64,000 nt of DNA, from positions 1 through 64,000 of the forward strand of contig CBFDEC010000014.1 in the NCBI GenBank assembly GCA_965603725.1, given 5' to 3'. The position numbers were made by a program, and so were the translations under genes. Source of the stretch: JAGGSN01 sp965603725 (GTDB taxonomy: Bacteria > Zixibacteria > MSB-5A5 > UBA10806 > 4484-95). Below, piece by piece: positions 34,201 to 42,498 of the stretch (positions are counted from its first letter, which is position 1; the number at the start of each line of letters is the position of its first letter). The notes below the pieces were generated by a model that was given only the letters and a program-made list of their open reading frames with translations, was not told where the DNA came from and did no database searches.

Positions 34201-35905
34201 TGGCGGTCCTGATTTTGCAGTAACACCAAACGTAACCGAGGAGTTTGTTTTTATATTCAATGATAATACGGATACCATATTCCTTGATTCAGCGCATCCC
34301 TGTCCGCTTAATCTGACAGCTTCATCAGACATGGATATGAGAATCGAATTAATCTGGGAGGAGCCTCGTATCGACCCTGAATCATATAAAGTTTATCGGG
34401 CTGATGAAATATCCGGACAGTATGTAGAAATAGGAATTGTGCCTTGTACAGAGCTTGGTTTTTCAGATGAAACGGTATCCAACTATCAGGATTATTACTA
34501 TTATACAACGGCGATTTACACCGGTGATGTTGAATCGCTTCCTTCAAATATCGGCGAGGGTTATGCTGTAACTGGCGCTCGGCTGTCGGTTTCGCCGGGT
34601 AGTTTTGAGGTTTATGTCAATCCCGGTGACAGCCTGAACACAAGCTTATTTATTTCAAATGATGGCGACCTTGAGTTGAATTACGAGATTGCCGCAAGCG
34701 AGGCGAGCAGGTTCTGGACGCCGCCGGTAAGCCAAGTTGATCAGCAAGCTTTCCGATTCAGCAACACTGCCAATGATAAGACCTATGTAAAGGCAGGTCC
34801 TAAGAATCCGCCTCAGCTTTTAGACAGCGGCGGCCCTGATATATTCGGCTATGCCTGGATAGATTCGGATGACCCGGGCGGTCCGGAATTCGATTGGATT
34901 GATATTACATCATTCGGCACACCTATAGATTTCGGGGGCGACATCGATGACGGCAACGGCGGGCCGCTTGCTCTCGGATTTACTTTCAGGTTTTATGGCA
35001 ATGAATTCAGTTCGATTAATGTCTGTACCAACGGATGGGCGTCATTTTCAAACAGCACTTCGGTTGAATGGGGAAACCAGTATATACCCAATCCTGAAGA
35101 GCCCAACGACATGCTGGCAGTATTCTATGATGATATGAATTTAGAGCATGGCGGCGATGGCTATTTCTATACTAACAATGCCGACACTGCGATAATTACC
35201 TGGGACCACGTCCCCGATTGGCGTCAGGAAGGTATATTCACATTCCAGATTATCCTGATTGCACCGGAGAAGATAGTCTACCAGTACCTCGATCTGGGGC
35301 CGGGGAGAATGGATGAGCAGTCTATCGGTATCGAAAACGAGGATGGCTCAATCGGCCTGCCGGTCGCCGTTGATCAATCGTATGTCCATGACAGTCTGGC
35401 AATCCGGTTTTTCAAAGACTGGCTCAGGACTTTCCCGAGTACCGGAGTAGTTGCCCCTCAGGCGACAGATACAGTAAATGTATTGTTTGATGCCGCTACT
35501 CTTGTGATAGGCGACTACAGCGGTCTTATTAATATCTCTGGCGGCGACATATACCACAGCGAGGAACCGGTGAGCATCCCGGCGGCAATGCATGTTGCCG
35601 ATCAGTCCGGCGTAGATGACGACATCGTCAACAATCTGCCTGCTATCTTTGCCCTGAATCAGAACTATCCGAACCCATTCAATCCGGTTACAACCATAAA
35701 ATACAGCCTGCCGGATGCGTCTGATGTGAGCCTTGATATTTACGATATCCTTGGCCGCAAAGTCATAACGCTTGTCGATGAGTACCAGCCGGCGGGTTAT
35801 CATCAGGCTGTATGGAACGCCGATCAATACGCCACGGGCATGTATTTCTATAAAATCAAGGCGGGTGATTTTACCAAGACGAAGAAGATGCTGTTGCTGA
35901 AATAA
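31283..35905 (+). CDS. gingipain-like C25 cysteine peptidase, multidomain, NYPNPFN C-terminal domain, 1540 aa
   Basis: Secreted peptidase related to gingipains. Order: signal peptide (MKYLSIVAVFLLFMGFNSMVTG), propeptide (~30-235), C25 catalytic domain (~240-600) with the His in HRDHGNE near 484-490 and the Cys in SVNCLTGKY near 518, Ig-like domain (~625-710), a carboxypeptidase-regulatory-like domain (GIVEGYVTDLV), a VEVVLRASFGNPE domain with SDDGVTPDETAGDGIFTG, Fn3-like modules, then NQNYPNPFNPVTTIKYSL and a KTKKMLLLK end typical of secretion-sorting tails. GGGAGG precedes the ATG at 31283; the frame opens 54 nt earlier. The likely role is extracellular protein degradation. The propeptide suggests activation after export. 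Confidence 0.88.
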   Translation: MKYLSIVAVFLLFMGFNSMVTGQVIAFDDAWGDEGFNLVSQDVSGVEIVYSIRNMALNDITIEGENMKNIHISGIFLPNDAGAPNLPGSGRYIAIPEGGLASVQVLSSETEVFQDIDIAPAPPLPLETDDSPLVYEKNPEIYSRNAYYPESPVILSELSEMRGVDYVILGITPFQYNPAARELVVYKNIRVRVNFEGGNGHFGEDRLRSHYWEPVLQSNLYNYASLPDVDNNLPYMQNDRDEGFEYLIIIPDDLIFTAWADTIRNWRTLQGIMTGVVTLTEIGGNTAAHIENYVNNAYYNWDIPPVAVMLLSDYPSSGRTYGITSPLWNGYCVSDNIYADVNNDNLPDMAFARITAQDESDLSRMVGKFLDYERNPPTDPGVYDYPIVAGGWQLERWFILCTEICWGYLHNIHGKVPVREYAIYEIPYPGNQWSSNPNTYMLINYFGPNGLGYIPLTPSYLNDWGGNAFRVNNDINNGAFMLLHRDHGNEYGWGEPDYDIGDLSGLNNDTYPFVFSVNCLTGKYNYSSETFVEAFHRMEHGALGLIGASEISYSFVNDTYIFGLFDYLWPDFDPGYGEDGSATLNPCFANASGKYYLQVSNWPHNASDKTVTYHLFHHHGDAFITMYSEVPQDLDILHAPVLFAEFTEFTVNADPGALIALTVDGEIIGVAEGTGNPVAIPIEPQMPNNTMLITVTKPNYYRYSVEVDIIPPEGYGIVEGYVTDLVTDEGLQGIVTVTNRDPQIIAPCNEDGYFHVYVPADTLWDFRAEYTSDYLPSFAALSVSEDDTVAQDFPLEPKVEVVLRASFGNPEDIAYRTFYFKGSWNDDGFYDTTWTETFIPMSDDGVTPDETAGDGIFTGSVKLATDLANTYQWAIYSEDYTVEALLQLAGGFDILDPAEPPEVPVFEVNPSGSENNWTLTVEGDNELLIELQPGYENDEFRWSGEALLNAGTTYHFRIYPMHFDSASYGQGGVGGPDFAVTPNVTEEFVFIFNDNTDTIFLDSAHPCPLNLTASSDMDMRIELIWEEPRIDPESYKVYRADEISGQYVEIGIVPCTELGFSDETVSNYQDYYYYTTAIYTGDVESLPSNIGEGYAVTGARLSVSPGSFEVYVNPGDSLNTSLFISNDGDLELNYEIAASEASRFWTPPVSQVDQQAFRFSNTANDKTYVKAGPKNPPQLLDSGGPDIFGYAWIDSDDPGGPEFDWIDITSFGTPIDFGGDIDDGNGGPLALGFTFRFYGNEFSSINVCTNGWASFSNSTSVEWGNQYIPNPEEPNDMLAVFYDDMNLEHGGDGYFYTNNADTAIITWDHVPDWRQEGIFTFQIILIAPEKIVYQYLDLGPGRMDEQSIGIENEDGSIGLPVAVDQSYVHDSLAIRFFKDWLRTFPSTGVVAPQATDTVNVLFDAATLVIGDYSGLINISGGDIYHSEEPVSIPAAMHVADQSGVDDDIVNNLPAIFALNQNYPNPFNPVTTIKYSLPDASDVSLDIYDILGRKVITLVDEYQPAGYHQAVWNADQYATGMYFYKIKAGDFTKTKKMLLLK

Positions 35906-35990
35906 AAATATTTATTGACATTTTGCGATGGATAAGTCATAAATGTTTTTAAGATATACAACTGGATAATCTTTTAAAAGGAGAAAGAAA

Positions 35991-36485
35991 ATGAAAAAAT
36001 TAACTCTTCGATTTTCCGCTTTTCTTTTAATTCTCTTGCTGTGTTTTACTTTGAACTGCACACAGCAGGGCGAAAAAGCAGATGTCGAAGCCGACATCGC
36101 TGCGATCAACGAACTTCTCAACCAGTATGCTTCCAGTATTAATGCAGGTGATACAGACCTATGGATTTCTCTGTGGGCTGATGATGGGATACAGATGCCG
36201 CCGGACAATCCTGCTGTCATCGGAAAAGAGAATATTAAGGCAGGCCTGCAATCTTCTTTCGATCTTTTCAACTGGAAGATGACTATCGATGATGAAGAAA
36301 TTAAGGTAGCAGGAGATTGGGCTTTTGATCGAGGCAATTACACATACACACTGACTCCCAAGGAAGAGGGTAAGACTATTAAAGGTAGCGGAAAATATCT
36401 GTCCATCCTGGCAAAACAAGCCGATGGTTCCTGGAAATTGGCCCGTGACTGCTTCAATAATAATGCACCGCCAATAGTGGAGTAA
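35991..36485 (+). CDS. DUF4440 / SnoaL-like lipoprotein, 164 aa
   Basis: Signal peptide ending in LNC (Cys20), so probably a lipoprotein. The mature domain (~32-160) is a cone-shaped NTF2-like fold: INELLNQYASSINAGDTDLW, LWADDGIQMPPDNPAVIGKENI, GKYLSILAKQADGSWKLARD. Members of this family range from isomerases to unknown; no catalytic set is evident. AAAAGGAG precedes the ATG. Stands alone. Confidence 0.8.
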   Translation: MKKLTLRFSAFLLILLLCFTLNCTQQGEKADVEADIAAINELLNQYASSINAGDTDLWISLWADDGIQMPPDNPAVIGKENIKAGLQSSFDLFNWKMTIDDEEIKVAGDWAFDRGNYTYTLTPKEEGKTIKGSGKYLSILAKQADGSWKLARDCFNNNAPPIVE

Positions 36486-36518
36486 CAAGGCAAGCTGGCT
36501 ATCACAATTTCGAATTTA

Positions 36519-36697
36519 GGAGTAGGGCAGGAGTCGCAGACTACTGCCTATTTATTTTAGAGCCGCGCAGAAATCGGCATGTCTCGGAAAGACATGCCTT
36601 GCTGAAGTGAGGGTGCAGTAAAGAGTCAGAGAGTAGGCCAAGACTCCTGTGGGCTTGACAATTTGCTATAGTCAGGAGCACAGGACTCCTGACCTGC
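36519..36697. repeat. REP-like hairpins downstream of the DUF4440 gene
   Basis: 36519 onward: GTAGGGCAGGAGTCGCAGACTACTGCC-type degraded module; ~36575-36600: GGCATGTC-tcggaaa-GACATGCC palindrome; 36671-36697: GTCAGGAGCAC-AGGACTCCTGAC followed by CTGC. Same style as the modules around the RAYT gene. Confidence 0.6.
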
Positions 36698-36722
36698 TGA
36701 CTGTAAATTGCAAAAAGCTGAA

Positions 36723-37499
36723 TTATCTGTAATTAGAAAAATATTCATCAATTTCATTTCTTAGTTCAATACCCGCTCTTTCAAAGCAATTTAGTAATTC
36801 TTCGTAACTGCCTTCACCGCCTAGAAAATCCCAAAATTCATTCGCAACATACAATTCTTTTTCTAAATCGAGCATTCCTCTTAATGTCCATCGTTGATAA
36901 GGTTCCGGTTCATATGGATTATAGGGGATAGCGATAGCAGTATTTACTTGAGCTTGAGGATTTTTGGCAAATTCAGCGGCAGCCCACTCCAAAATAGTTC
37001 TCTTAAACTCCTTAAAATTGCCCATATTTGGTTTTGCTGTTTTAATATCGAATAAATAAATGGCACCTTTATTATCTCTTAAAAATATATCTACATTTGT
37101 TAATTTGACATTCTGCATCTTGCCAGTCTGACAGACAGCCCTGATTTTCTCCAACTCAACATCTTTATTGGGAGATTCTTTTACGGTTGTTAAATCATTA
37201 ATAATATTCTGTATTATTTTATAGGCTTCTTCACTAATTCTTTTTTCTACTTTATATTGCCTTGTTGCATCTACAAATCGATGTTTAGCCAACGCAATTG
37301 CAGCTGGTTCAAAAATCGATGTGCCAAAACTTGTGTTTAGCGAATGGATAAATGAATATAATGCCATTCTATCTTTTCCTAACAAGCGGAAATGAAAAGG
37401 CATATTACTGGTTTCTGGATTATACTTCTTAAATTTATCTCTGATACATGTCTTAATAACATCTTCAATATAATCTCTTTTATCTTTAGAAAACCGCAT
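36723..37499 (-). CDS. type II restriction endonuclease, TdeIII/MjaII-like family, 258 aa
   Basis: Residues ~130-155 show a PD-(D/E)xK nuclease core: VDIFLRDNKG (D137) then YLFDIKTAKPN (D151-x-K153). The whole protein, including LEWAAAEFAKNPQAQVNTAIAIPYNPYEP and the trailing helix, matches my recollection of the TdeIII-like restriction enzymes, which cut GGNCC-type sites; the specificity is inference from memory of the family. AGGTGA precedes the ATG, 4 nt after the methylase stop. Both genes are AT-rich relative to neighbours. A stand-alone nuclease is much less likely than a restriction-modification pair. Confidence 0.75.
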   Translation of the reverse strand: MRFSKDKRDYIEDVIKTCIRDKFKKYNPETSNMPFHFRLLGKDRMALYSFIHSLNTSFGTSIFEPAAIALAKHRFVDATRQYKVEKRISEEAYKIIQNIINDLTTVKESPNKDVELEKIRAVCQTGKMQNVKLTNVDIFLRDNKGAIYLFDIKTAKPNMGNFKEFKRTILEWAAAEFAKNPQAQVNTAIAIPYNPYEPEPYQRWTLRGMLDLEKELYVANEFWDFLGGEGSYEELLNCFERAGIELRNEIDEYFSNYR

Positions 37500-37503
37500 T
37501 GTC

Positions 37504-39102
37504 TCACCTTTGCTTTAAATGAAATATTGTCTCCGAATATGCGTTTCTATTTTTTTCCGTACGATTTAAAACCGGTCTCTTATATTTATTAATTACCTGC
37601 ATTCCGACATTTTCAGCGATTCCGGGATATAAATTATACTTGTCATTGGCAACTATAAATATATTAAAATCATCTATTAAAAATCTTTTGCAATTTACAA
37701 GCACATCACTAATTTCCTTAATATATAAATTTCGCGCTTCTCCTCCCTGTCCCTTTGATAAAGAACCAATTTCCAATTTGTCTCTGCGTTTGAAGCCAAA
37801 CAGATCATATGAATAAGCATGCTGTTCATGATAATCAATTAATCCAACGTATGGAGGACTGGTAAATATTCCATTAATCTTATCGGATTTTGCTTGCTCT
37901 GCAAATGCTGCGTTTTTCTTTTCAAGTTCAGAAAAGATATCAATCGTTTTTGAATCACAATTTAAACAAACTTGATATGTATTTGTACGTAGACTATTGA
38001 AAGTCGATAGCCTCCTTAAAGTATCTTTGCAGTAAGTATCCCACCACCTGGCTATTGTAAACAATGGCTTGCATATTTTTTTATGTTTTGTGCAATAATA
38101 TGTAGTTATAACGGGTTCTTTTAAAGTTGCCAGATCGCTATGAGTTGTTGCCCGACAAGAACGCATTGTTCTGCTTAAAATAATCGCTAAAATCTTTTTT
38201 ATATTTGAATCTCTTTCCTTTTTAATTTCATTAAACACTAACTTGATTTCATCTTTAATTGGATTTATATACCACATGTCATAAAAATTTCCATTTTGCG
38301 ATGATTTAAATTCAATTTTATATATCTTTTTTAGATTATTATATATTTGCTGAAATTCAAATTCTTTTTGTTTAGAATATTCTCTTTCTTTAATCTCTCC
38401 ATTTCGAACTCGAAGTTTGAATTTAGGACTAGGAAAATATTTTGAATTAAATTTAAATAACTCTTCCAGCAGTTCTTTTTCAAATGCTATGGCAGATGAA
38501 TTTAATGAATAATTTCTTAGAACCTTTGTAATTTCTACGATTTTTTTATTTAATTTAATTATATCATATTTCGTTATTTTGGCATTTGATATTAAGGTGT
38601 TAAATTCAGATATTTCAATACCAATAGCGTGCATTGCAAGTTCATTTGCCTGAACTAGAGTCGTACCGCTGCCGCAAAATGGATCTAAAATAATGTCGCC
38701 CTTTTTAAAATAAGCTTTCATCTTAAATTCATCAGTATGGCCATCAAGAAAATAATTCACGAGTTGTGGAATAAATTTACCTTTATACGGATGAAGTCGG
38801 TGTACATGCTTTGTTGTATCTTTCTCTCTCAAATAATCAAACGATAAATGCCAATTTAGATCATCTCCTAATTTATTTTTCCAATCAATTTCACGTTTTC
38901 CATAATAAGAGTCATAATATTTTTGAAGTTCAGATTTGTTAATATATATGAAACCATTAGTTTCAATTTTTCTAATTTTCCCATATTGAACAAGATAAGA
39001 GATGTTAGAAAAAGTTACTTTTTTATTCAGATATTTCCTTGCCCATATTACCGCTTCTTTAATTGTAAATAAATCTTTTTTATCTTTAAAAAGAGTTGTC
39101 AT
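37504..39102 (-). CDS. DNA methyltransferase (SPPY class) with N-terminal HTH, 532 aa
   Basis: SAM-binding motif I LDPFCGSGTTLVQANE at ~139-155 and catalytic motif TSPPYVGLIDYHEQ near 410-425 (SPPY, typical of N4-cytosine and some N6-adenine methylases). Order I then ~250 residues then IV indicates an alpha-type layout with the target recognition part in between. Residues ~12-65 resemble an excisionase/MerR-type winged helix (TIKEAVIWARKYLNK ... GFIYINKSEL). Cys pairs in the late middle (CRA..., CTKHKKICK..., CLNC) may bind zinc. Starts just behind AGGGAT. Protects host DNA from the adjacent nuclease. Confidence 0.88.
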   Translation of the reverse strand: MTTLFKDKKDLFTIKEAVIWARKYLNKKVTFSNISYLVQYGKIRKIETNGFIYINKSELQKYYDSYYGKREIDWKNKLGDDLNWHLSFDYLREKDTTKHVHRLHPYKGKFIPQLVNYFLDGHTDEFKMKAYFKKGDIILDPFCGSGTTLVQANELAMHAIGIEISEFNTLISNAKITKYDIIKLNKKIVEITKVLRNYSLNSSAIAFEKELLEELFKFNSKYFPSPKFKLRVRNGEIKEREYSKQKEFEFQQIYNNLKKIYKIEFKSSQNGNFYDMWYINPIKDEIKLVFNEIKKERDSNIKKILAIILSRTMRSCRATTHSDLATLKEPVITTYYCTKHKKICKPLFTIARWWDTYCKDTLRRLSTFNSLRTNTYQVCLNCDSKTIDIFSELEKKNAAFAEQAKSDKINGIFTSPPYVGLIDYHEQHAYSYDLFGFKRRDKLEIGSLSKGQGGEARNLYIKEISDVLVNCKRFLIDDFNIFIVANDKYNLYPGIAENVGMQVINKYKRPVLNRTEKNRNAYSETIFHLKQR

Positions 39103-39271
39103 AAATTATCCCTGCAATTGTACACGAGCCTCAATTATTTCTAAAGCACGCCATTTCCTAACAAAACTAAAACTATATTAAAACAAATTAAAAGTAAATA
39201 TAAAATATCGTGCTGTCAGATGCCTCATGTAACAGCCTTTTCATAGGTGAGGAATATAACATTACTAACTA

Positions 39272-40591
39272 TCACAATGCCTTTGACTCTTCCTTGCATT
39301 TGATATCAAGGGTTTCCAGTTCATCGAGGATGGGGTTGTAAAGCTCGGGGATAACAGGAACCCAGACGCCGGGCTTGGTGAATTTGCGTTCGAGTATCAA
39401 ACGTGATCCGACAGCGGCGGGAAGGCTTACAGTACGGGACATCGAGCTGTCTCCATTGGGAATACCATAGTCGATCAGGGTTGAGGTTATTTCCTCTTTT
39501 TTCCCGTCGGGATACTCAGCGATAAAGTTGTGATACAAGATAATCATATCCCGTTCGCCGGATTCATAGGGCATTTTTTCCAGCATGCGGGCAGTCAGGA
39601 TGTCAATGACACCGCCTTTCTCAATCGGCAGGGGATCATTGGAAAACAGTCCCAGCCATTCGAAATTATCGAAGATAAATGAATCTGACGGGATATTCAG
39701 TTTTTCAGCAAATGCTGTTCGGAGGTTTGGTGAAGGTTTTTTGCCTGCAAGCTGCCAGCCCAAATCGGCGAAGGTTTTGCCGGCCCAATCCTTTTCGTCT
39801 GCATCAAAGTAACCTATGTCAGCAACGGCTTTCATGGTGTCGCACCAGCCCTTGTAGCGAAGAGTGCCCCGGAACATGGTCGGGATGCCTTGCAGACCGT
39901 AAAGCTCGATATAGCCCAGCGAATCGCGGTTGGGATATGCTTCCAGTTCGCCGATGCCGGGGATTTCGATATGCCAGTAGTGGGAAAAGAGTTCCGGTCC
40001 GGGAACGAATATTTCCTTTCCATCTTTGCGGTATTTGCCGTCGTTTCTACCGGCGAGAAGGACTCCTTTGGGGCTCCATGAAAACTTGTAGCCGTAGGGG
40101 TTGGTGTTGGCTTCGGGGGCAGGCAGTCCGCCGCAGTAAGACATGAAGCTGATAACCTTGCCGCCGTCTTTTTGAACGCTGTGTATGATCCGCATGGCGG
40201 ACATATGATCGATGCCGGGGTCGACGCCGCTTTCGTTTAGGATCACCACACCGGCTTTTTGGGCGGGTTCGTCAAGGGCTTTCATAGCCGGGCTGACATA
40301 TGAGGTAGTAACCATATCTTTGCCGAGCTCAATGCACATCTGGGCCACAACCGGATGATAGGCGGCCGGTAAAAGGCTGATTACCAGGTCAGCTTCGCTA
40401 ATCATTTTTTTTAGTTCATCTTCTTTATCAACGGTCCATTGTAGGGCTTCGCCATTGGGGTGGCCGGCGACCAGCTTCTCGGCTTTGCTGACTGTGCGGC
40501 TGGCAACGCGCACACGGAAATTATGTTTTAGAAGATACTGAACAAGTGGTTTAGTTACTAAACCAGCTCCAAGTACCAAAACGGATTTCAT
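39272..40591 (-). CDS. saccharopine dehydrogenase (glutamate-forming), LYS9-like, 439 aa
   Basis: Oxidises saccharopine to glutamate and aminoadipate semialdehyde in lysine breakdown. N-terminal Rossmann motif VLVLGAGLVTKPL (residues ~4-16) and SLLPAAYHPVVA, then NESGVDPGIDHMSAM, YCGGLPAPEANTNPYGYKFSWSP, which are family signatures of the glutamate-forming enzyme. GAGGAG site. Downstream of the lysine-ketoglutarate reductase gene, 34 nt apart, so both form one operon. Together they correspond to the two halves of the bifunctional enzyme AASS of animals and plants. The direction (breakdown) is suggested by the pair and family; lysine synthesis by the alpha-aminoadipate route would need other genes. 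Confidence 0.88.
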   Translation of the reverse strand: MKSVLVLGAGLVTKPLVQYLLKHNFRVRVASRTVSKAEKLVAGHPNGEALQWTVDKEDELKKMISEADLVISLLPAAYHPVVAQMCIELGKDMVTTSYVSPAMKALDEPAQKAGVVILNESGVDPGIDHMSAMRIIHSVQKDGGKVISFMSYCGGLPAPEANTNPYGYKFSWSPKGVLLAGRNDGKYRKDGKEIFVPGPELFSHYWHIEIPGIGELEAYPNRDSLGYIELYGLQGIPTMFRGTLRYKGWCDTMKAVADIGYFDADEKDWAGKTFADLGWQLAGKKPSPNLRTAFAEKLNIPSDSFIFDNFEWLGLFSNDPLPIEKGGVIDILTARMLEKMPYESGERDMIILYHNFIAEYPDGKKEEITSTLIDYGIPNGDSSMSRTVSLPAAVGSRLILERKFTKPGVWVPVIPELYNPILDELETLDIKCKEESKAL

Positions 40592-40624
40592 TGTGTCTCC
40601 TCATGGTTATTGCTTAAATGATTT

Positions 40625-41932
40625 CTATAGATATTTGCTTAAATGTTTATATCCAGGGGTTAATTTCCCTTCATGCAGAATGAACGCCCGGTGAAGTTCG
40701 CCGGGGAGGTTCAGATTTTCAAATGGAACATTATAAACTGCTTTCGCCAGTTGAGGGATGAAGGGAGTCAGTATTTCGCCAAAATATTCAGAGGCTTCTT
40801 GCGCCAACTCGCAAGGCAGGTTGTCAATAGCCATCACTACCGGACCTAATCCTTCCCAGCCGTCGCTGACCGTGGAATCGAGGGGATTGTAAACATAAAC
40901 AGGATTGCCGGGATCGGTGGTTTTTATCGTACACTGAATGGATCCTTCGATGTCGCAGGAAATATCGCCGATGACCCTCAGTGGTTGGAGATGGGAGGAG
41001 GAATACGCTCGCTTAAGATAGTCGAAAGTCACCAGCCGCGTATAACGGGAATCCCAATAGATGCAGTTTACCAGGATGGTCAGGTAGGGAAGATAATTTT
41101 CGAAACGGGAACGGTAGTTTTGAGGATTATCATAATAATCCTGCAGGTCAAAAGTTCCGGCAGGGTCGAGTGGTTCGACTATGTCTTCTTCTGTGAAAAC
41201 AACCTTAAACAGCTTTCCCCGGGCGGTTGTTGATGAGGCGGCGATAGCCGCGATTTCAGAGGGCTCAACCTGTTCATGTGGAAAAAGATCGAAGATTTCC
41301 TGGGCGCCCTGGGAAACGTTGCCATATCCTGCGAATCCGCATATCAGGGGAGACAACATGGACGGGATGCCTTCCTTTTTAATCATGTCGGCGGCTTCAG
41401 CGATACAGGATTTAGCCTCTTTAAGGCTTTTATATTCATGCGCCATTCTAATCATGCTGAAAACGTTTGGTATGCCCTCCCATTCCAGTCTCTTCCCGAA
41501 AGCCCAGAGGGTATCGATCATCCCGACGAGTCCGGCCTGTTTTCCGAAAAATATCAGGCGTTGACCCTTATCATCGGTGATCAGTTCATAATCAATAAGC
41601 TGGCATTTCAGTTCCATCATTCTCTTCAGAATGGGCATGTTATGTTCCTGCCCTTTAATTGTGTGAGAGAAAAAAGCATAGGTCTTGTTATATTCAAAGA
41701 AATCAGCGGGAATTTCTTTCAGGGCAAGGATGATAGGACATGAAAACAGGTCTTCGCGGATAACAGCGCCGACATTCTGGTATTCCTCATCGGGGAAAAT
41801 TCTGATGGATGATGGTTGAAGCCAGATTTCGATTCCATTCTTCACAAGTTTGCCGACATTATCAGGCGTGAGAGGGGCTCTCCTTTCCCACTCATTCTTA
41901 TTCTCTCGTCTAATCCCAATACGCATATTCAC
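40625..41932 (-). CDS. lysine-ketoglutarate reductase (LKR), 435 aa
   Basis: Condenses lysine and 2-oxoglutarate to saccharopine, the first step of lysine degradation. N-terminus IGIRRENKNEWERRAPLTP matches the alanine dehydrogenase/LKR family; FFSHTIKGQEHNMP, IDYELITD and FGKQAGLVGMIDTL are LKR features, and GFAGYGNVSQGAQEIF marks the nucleotide-binding region. The start is GTG 41932, or ATG 41926 behind GGCGGTG. First gene of the two-gene operon; the saccharopine dehydrogenase domain that is fused in eukaryotic AASS is a separate gene here. Confidence 0.88.
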   Translation of the reverse strand: MNMRIGIRRENKNEWERRAPLTPDNVGKLVKNGIEIWLQPSSIRIFPDEEYQNVGAVIREDLFSCPIILALKEIPADFFEYNKTYAFFSHTIKGQEHNMPILKRMMELKCQLIDYELITDDKGQRLIFFGKQAGLVGMIDTLWAFGKRLEWEGIPNVFSMIRMAHEYKSLKEAKSCIAEAADMIKKEGIPSMLSPLICGFAGYGNVSQGAQEIFDLFPHEQVEPSEIAAIAASSTTARGKLFKVVFTEEDIVEPLDPAGTFDLQDYYDNPQNYRSRFENYLPYLTILVNCIYWDSRYTRLVTFDYLKRAYSSSHLQPLRVIGDISCDIEGSIQCTIKTTDPGNPVYVYNPLDSTVSDGWEGLGPVVMAIDNLPCELAQEASEYFGEILTPFIPQLAKAVYNVPFENLNLPGELHRAFILHEGKLTPGYKHLSKYL

Positions 41933-42498
41933 ACCGCCACTTCTATAATATGTTGCCTGTTATAACGTTAGCATTATTTGATACAGCTTCCCGGCGCAGT
42001 TCATCGAAGAAGCTGTAACTGACAGCCAGGCAATGAATTTGACAATTTTTATTATTATCCATTGTATTTTCTCCTGAAAATGGCATTATCCAAAATCAAG
42101 CGCCATTTTTATCAATTTTCGATGCAATATATTTATTGAGCTATCTTTTGTCAATTCTAAGATTAAGATATAAATAATTATATAATTTATCAGGATTATT
42201 ATTGACAAAAGGAAGTTATTTTTATACTTTTATAGTGTCTTAGAAAGTCTGCTGCCTTTTATTGTAAGGGAGATAAAAAAACAATTCTTGGAAGATTCGG
42301 TTAAGTGGTTTTAAAACTTGTTTTTAATTTATTTGTTCTGATGATTGTAAATAATAGTATTAAAGCTGTCAACATGAACGATTGTAATGTGTATTGTACT
42401 ATCACATTGAATATTAATAATTGGTCTTATTAGACTGTATTAATAAATCGATATAATTGGAGAGGAATGAATTTTTTGGTTATGGAGGTGGAACGACG
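41933..42498. other. 566-bp divergent intergenic region
   Basis: AT-rich; no gene. Holds a candidate promoter (42202-42228) for the plus-strand secreted protein operon, leaving a ~270-nt leader in which no known riboswitch was recognised. Confidence 0.5.
42202..42228 (+). promoter_or_regulatory. sigma-70-type promoter
   Basis: TTGACA (42202-42207), 15-nt spacer, TATACT (42223-42228). A second TATAAT-like word at 42452 lacks a matching -35, so the upstream site is preferred. Confidence 0.4.
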
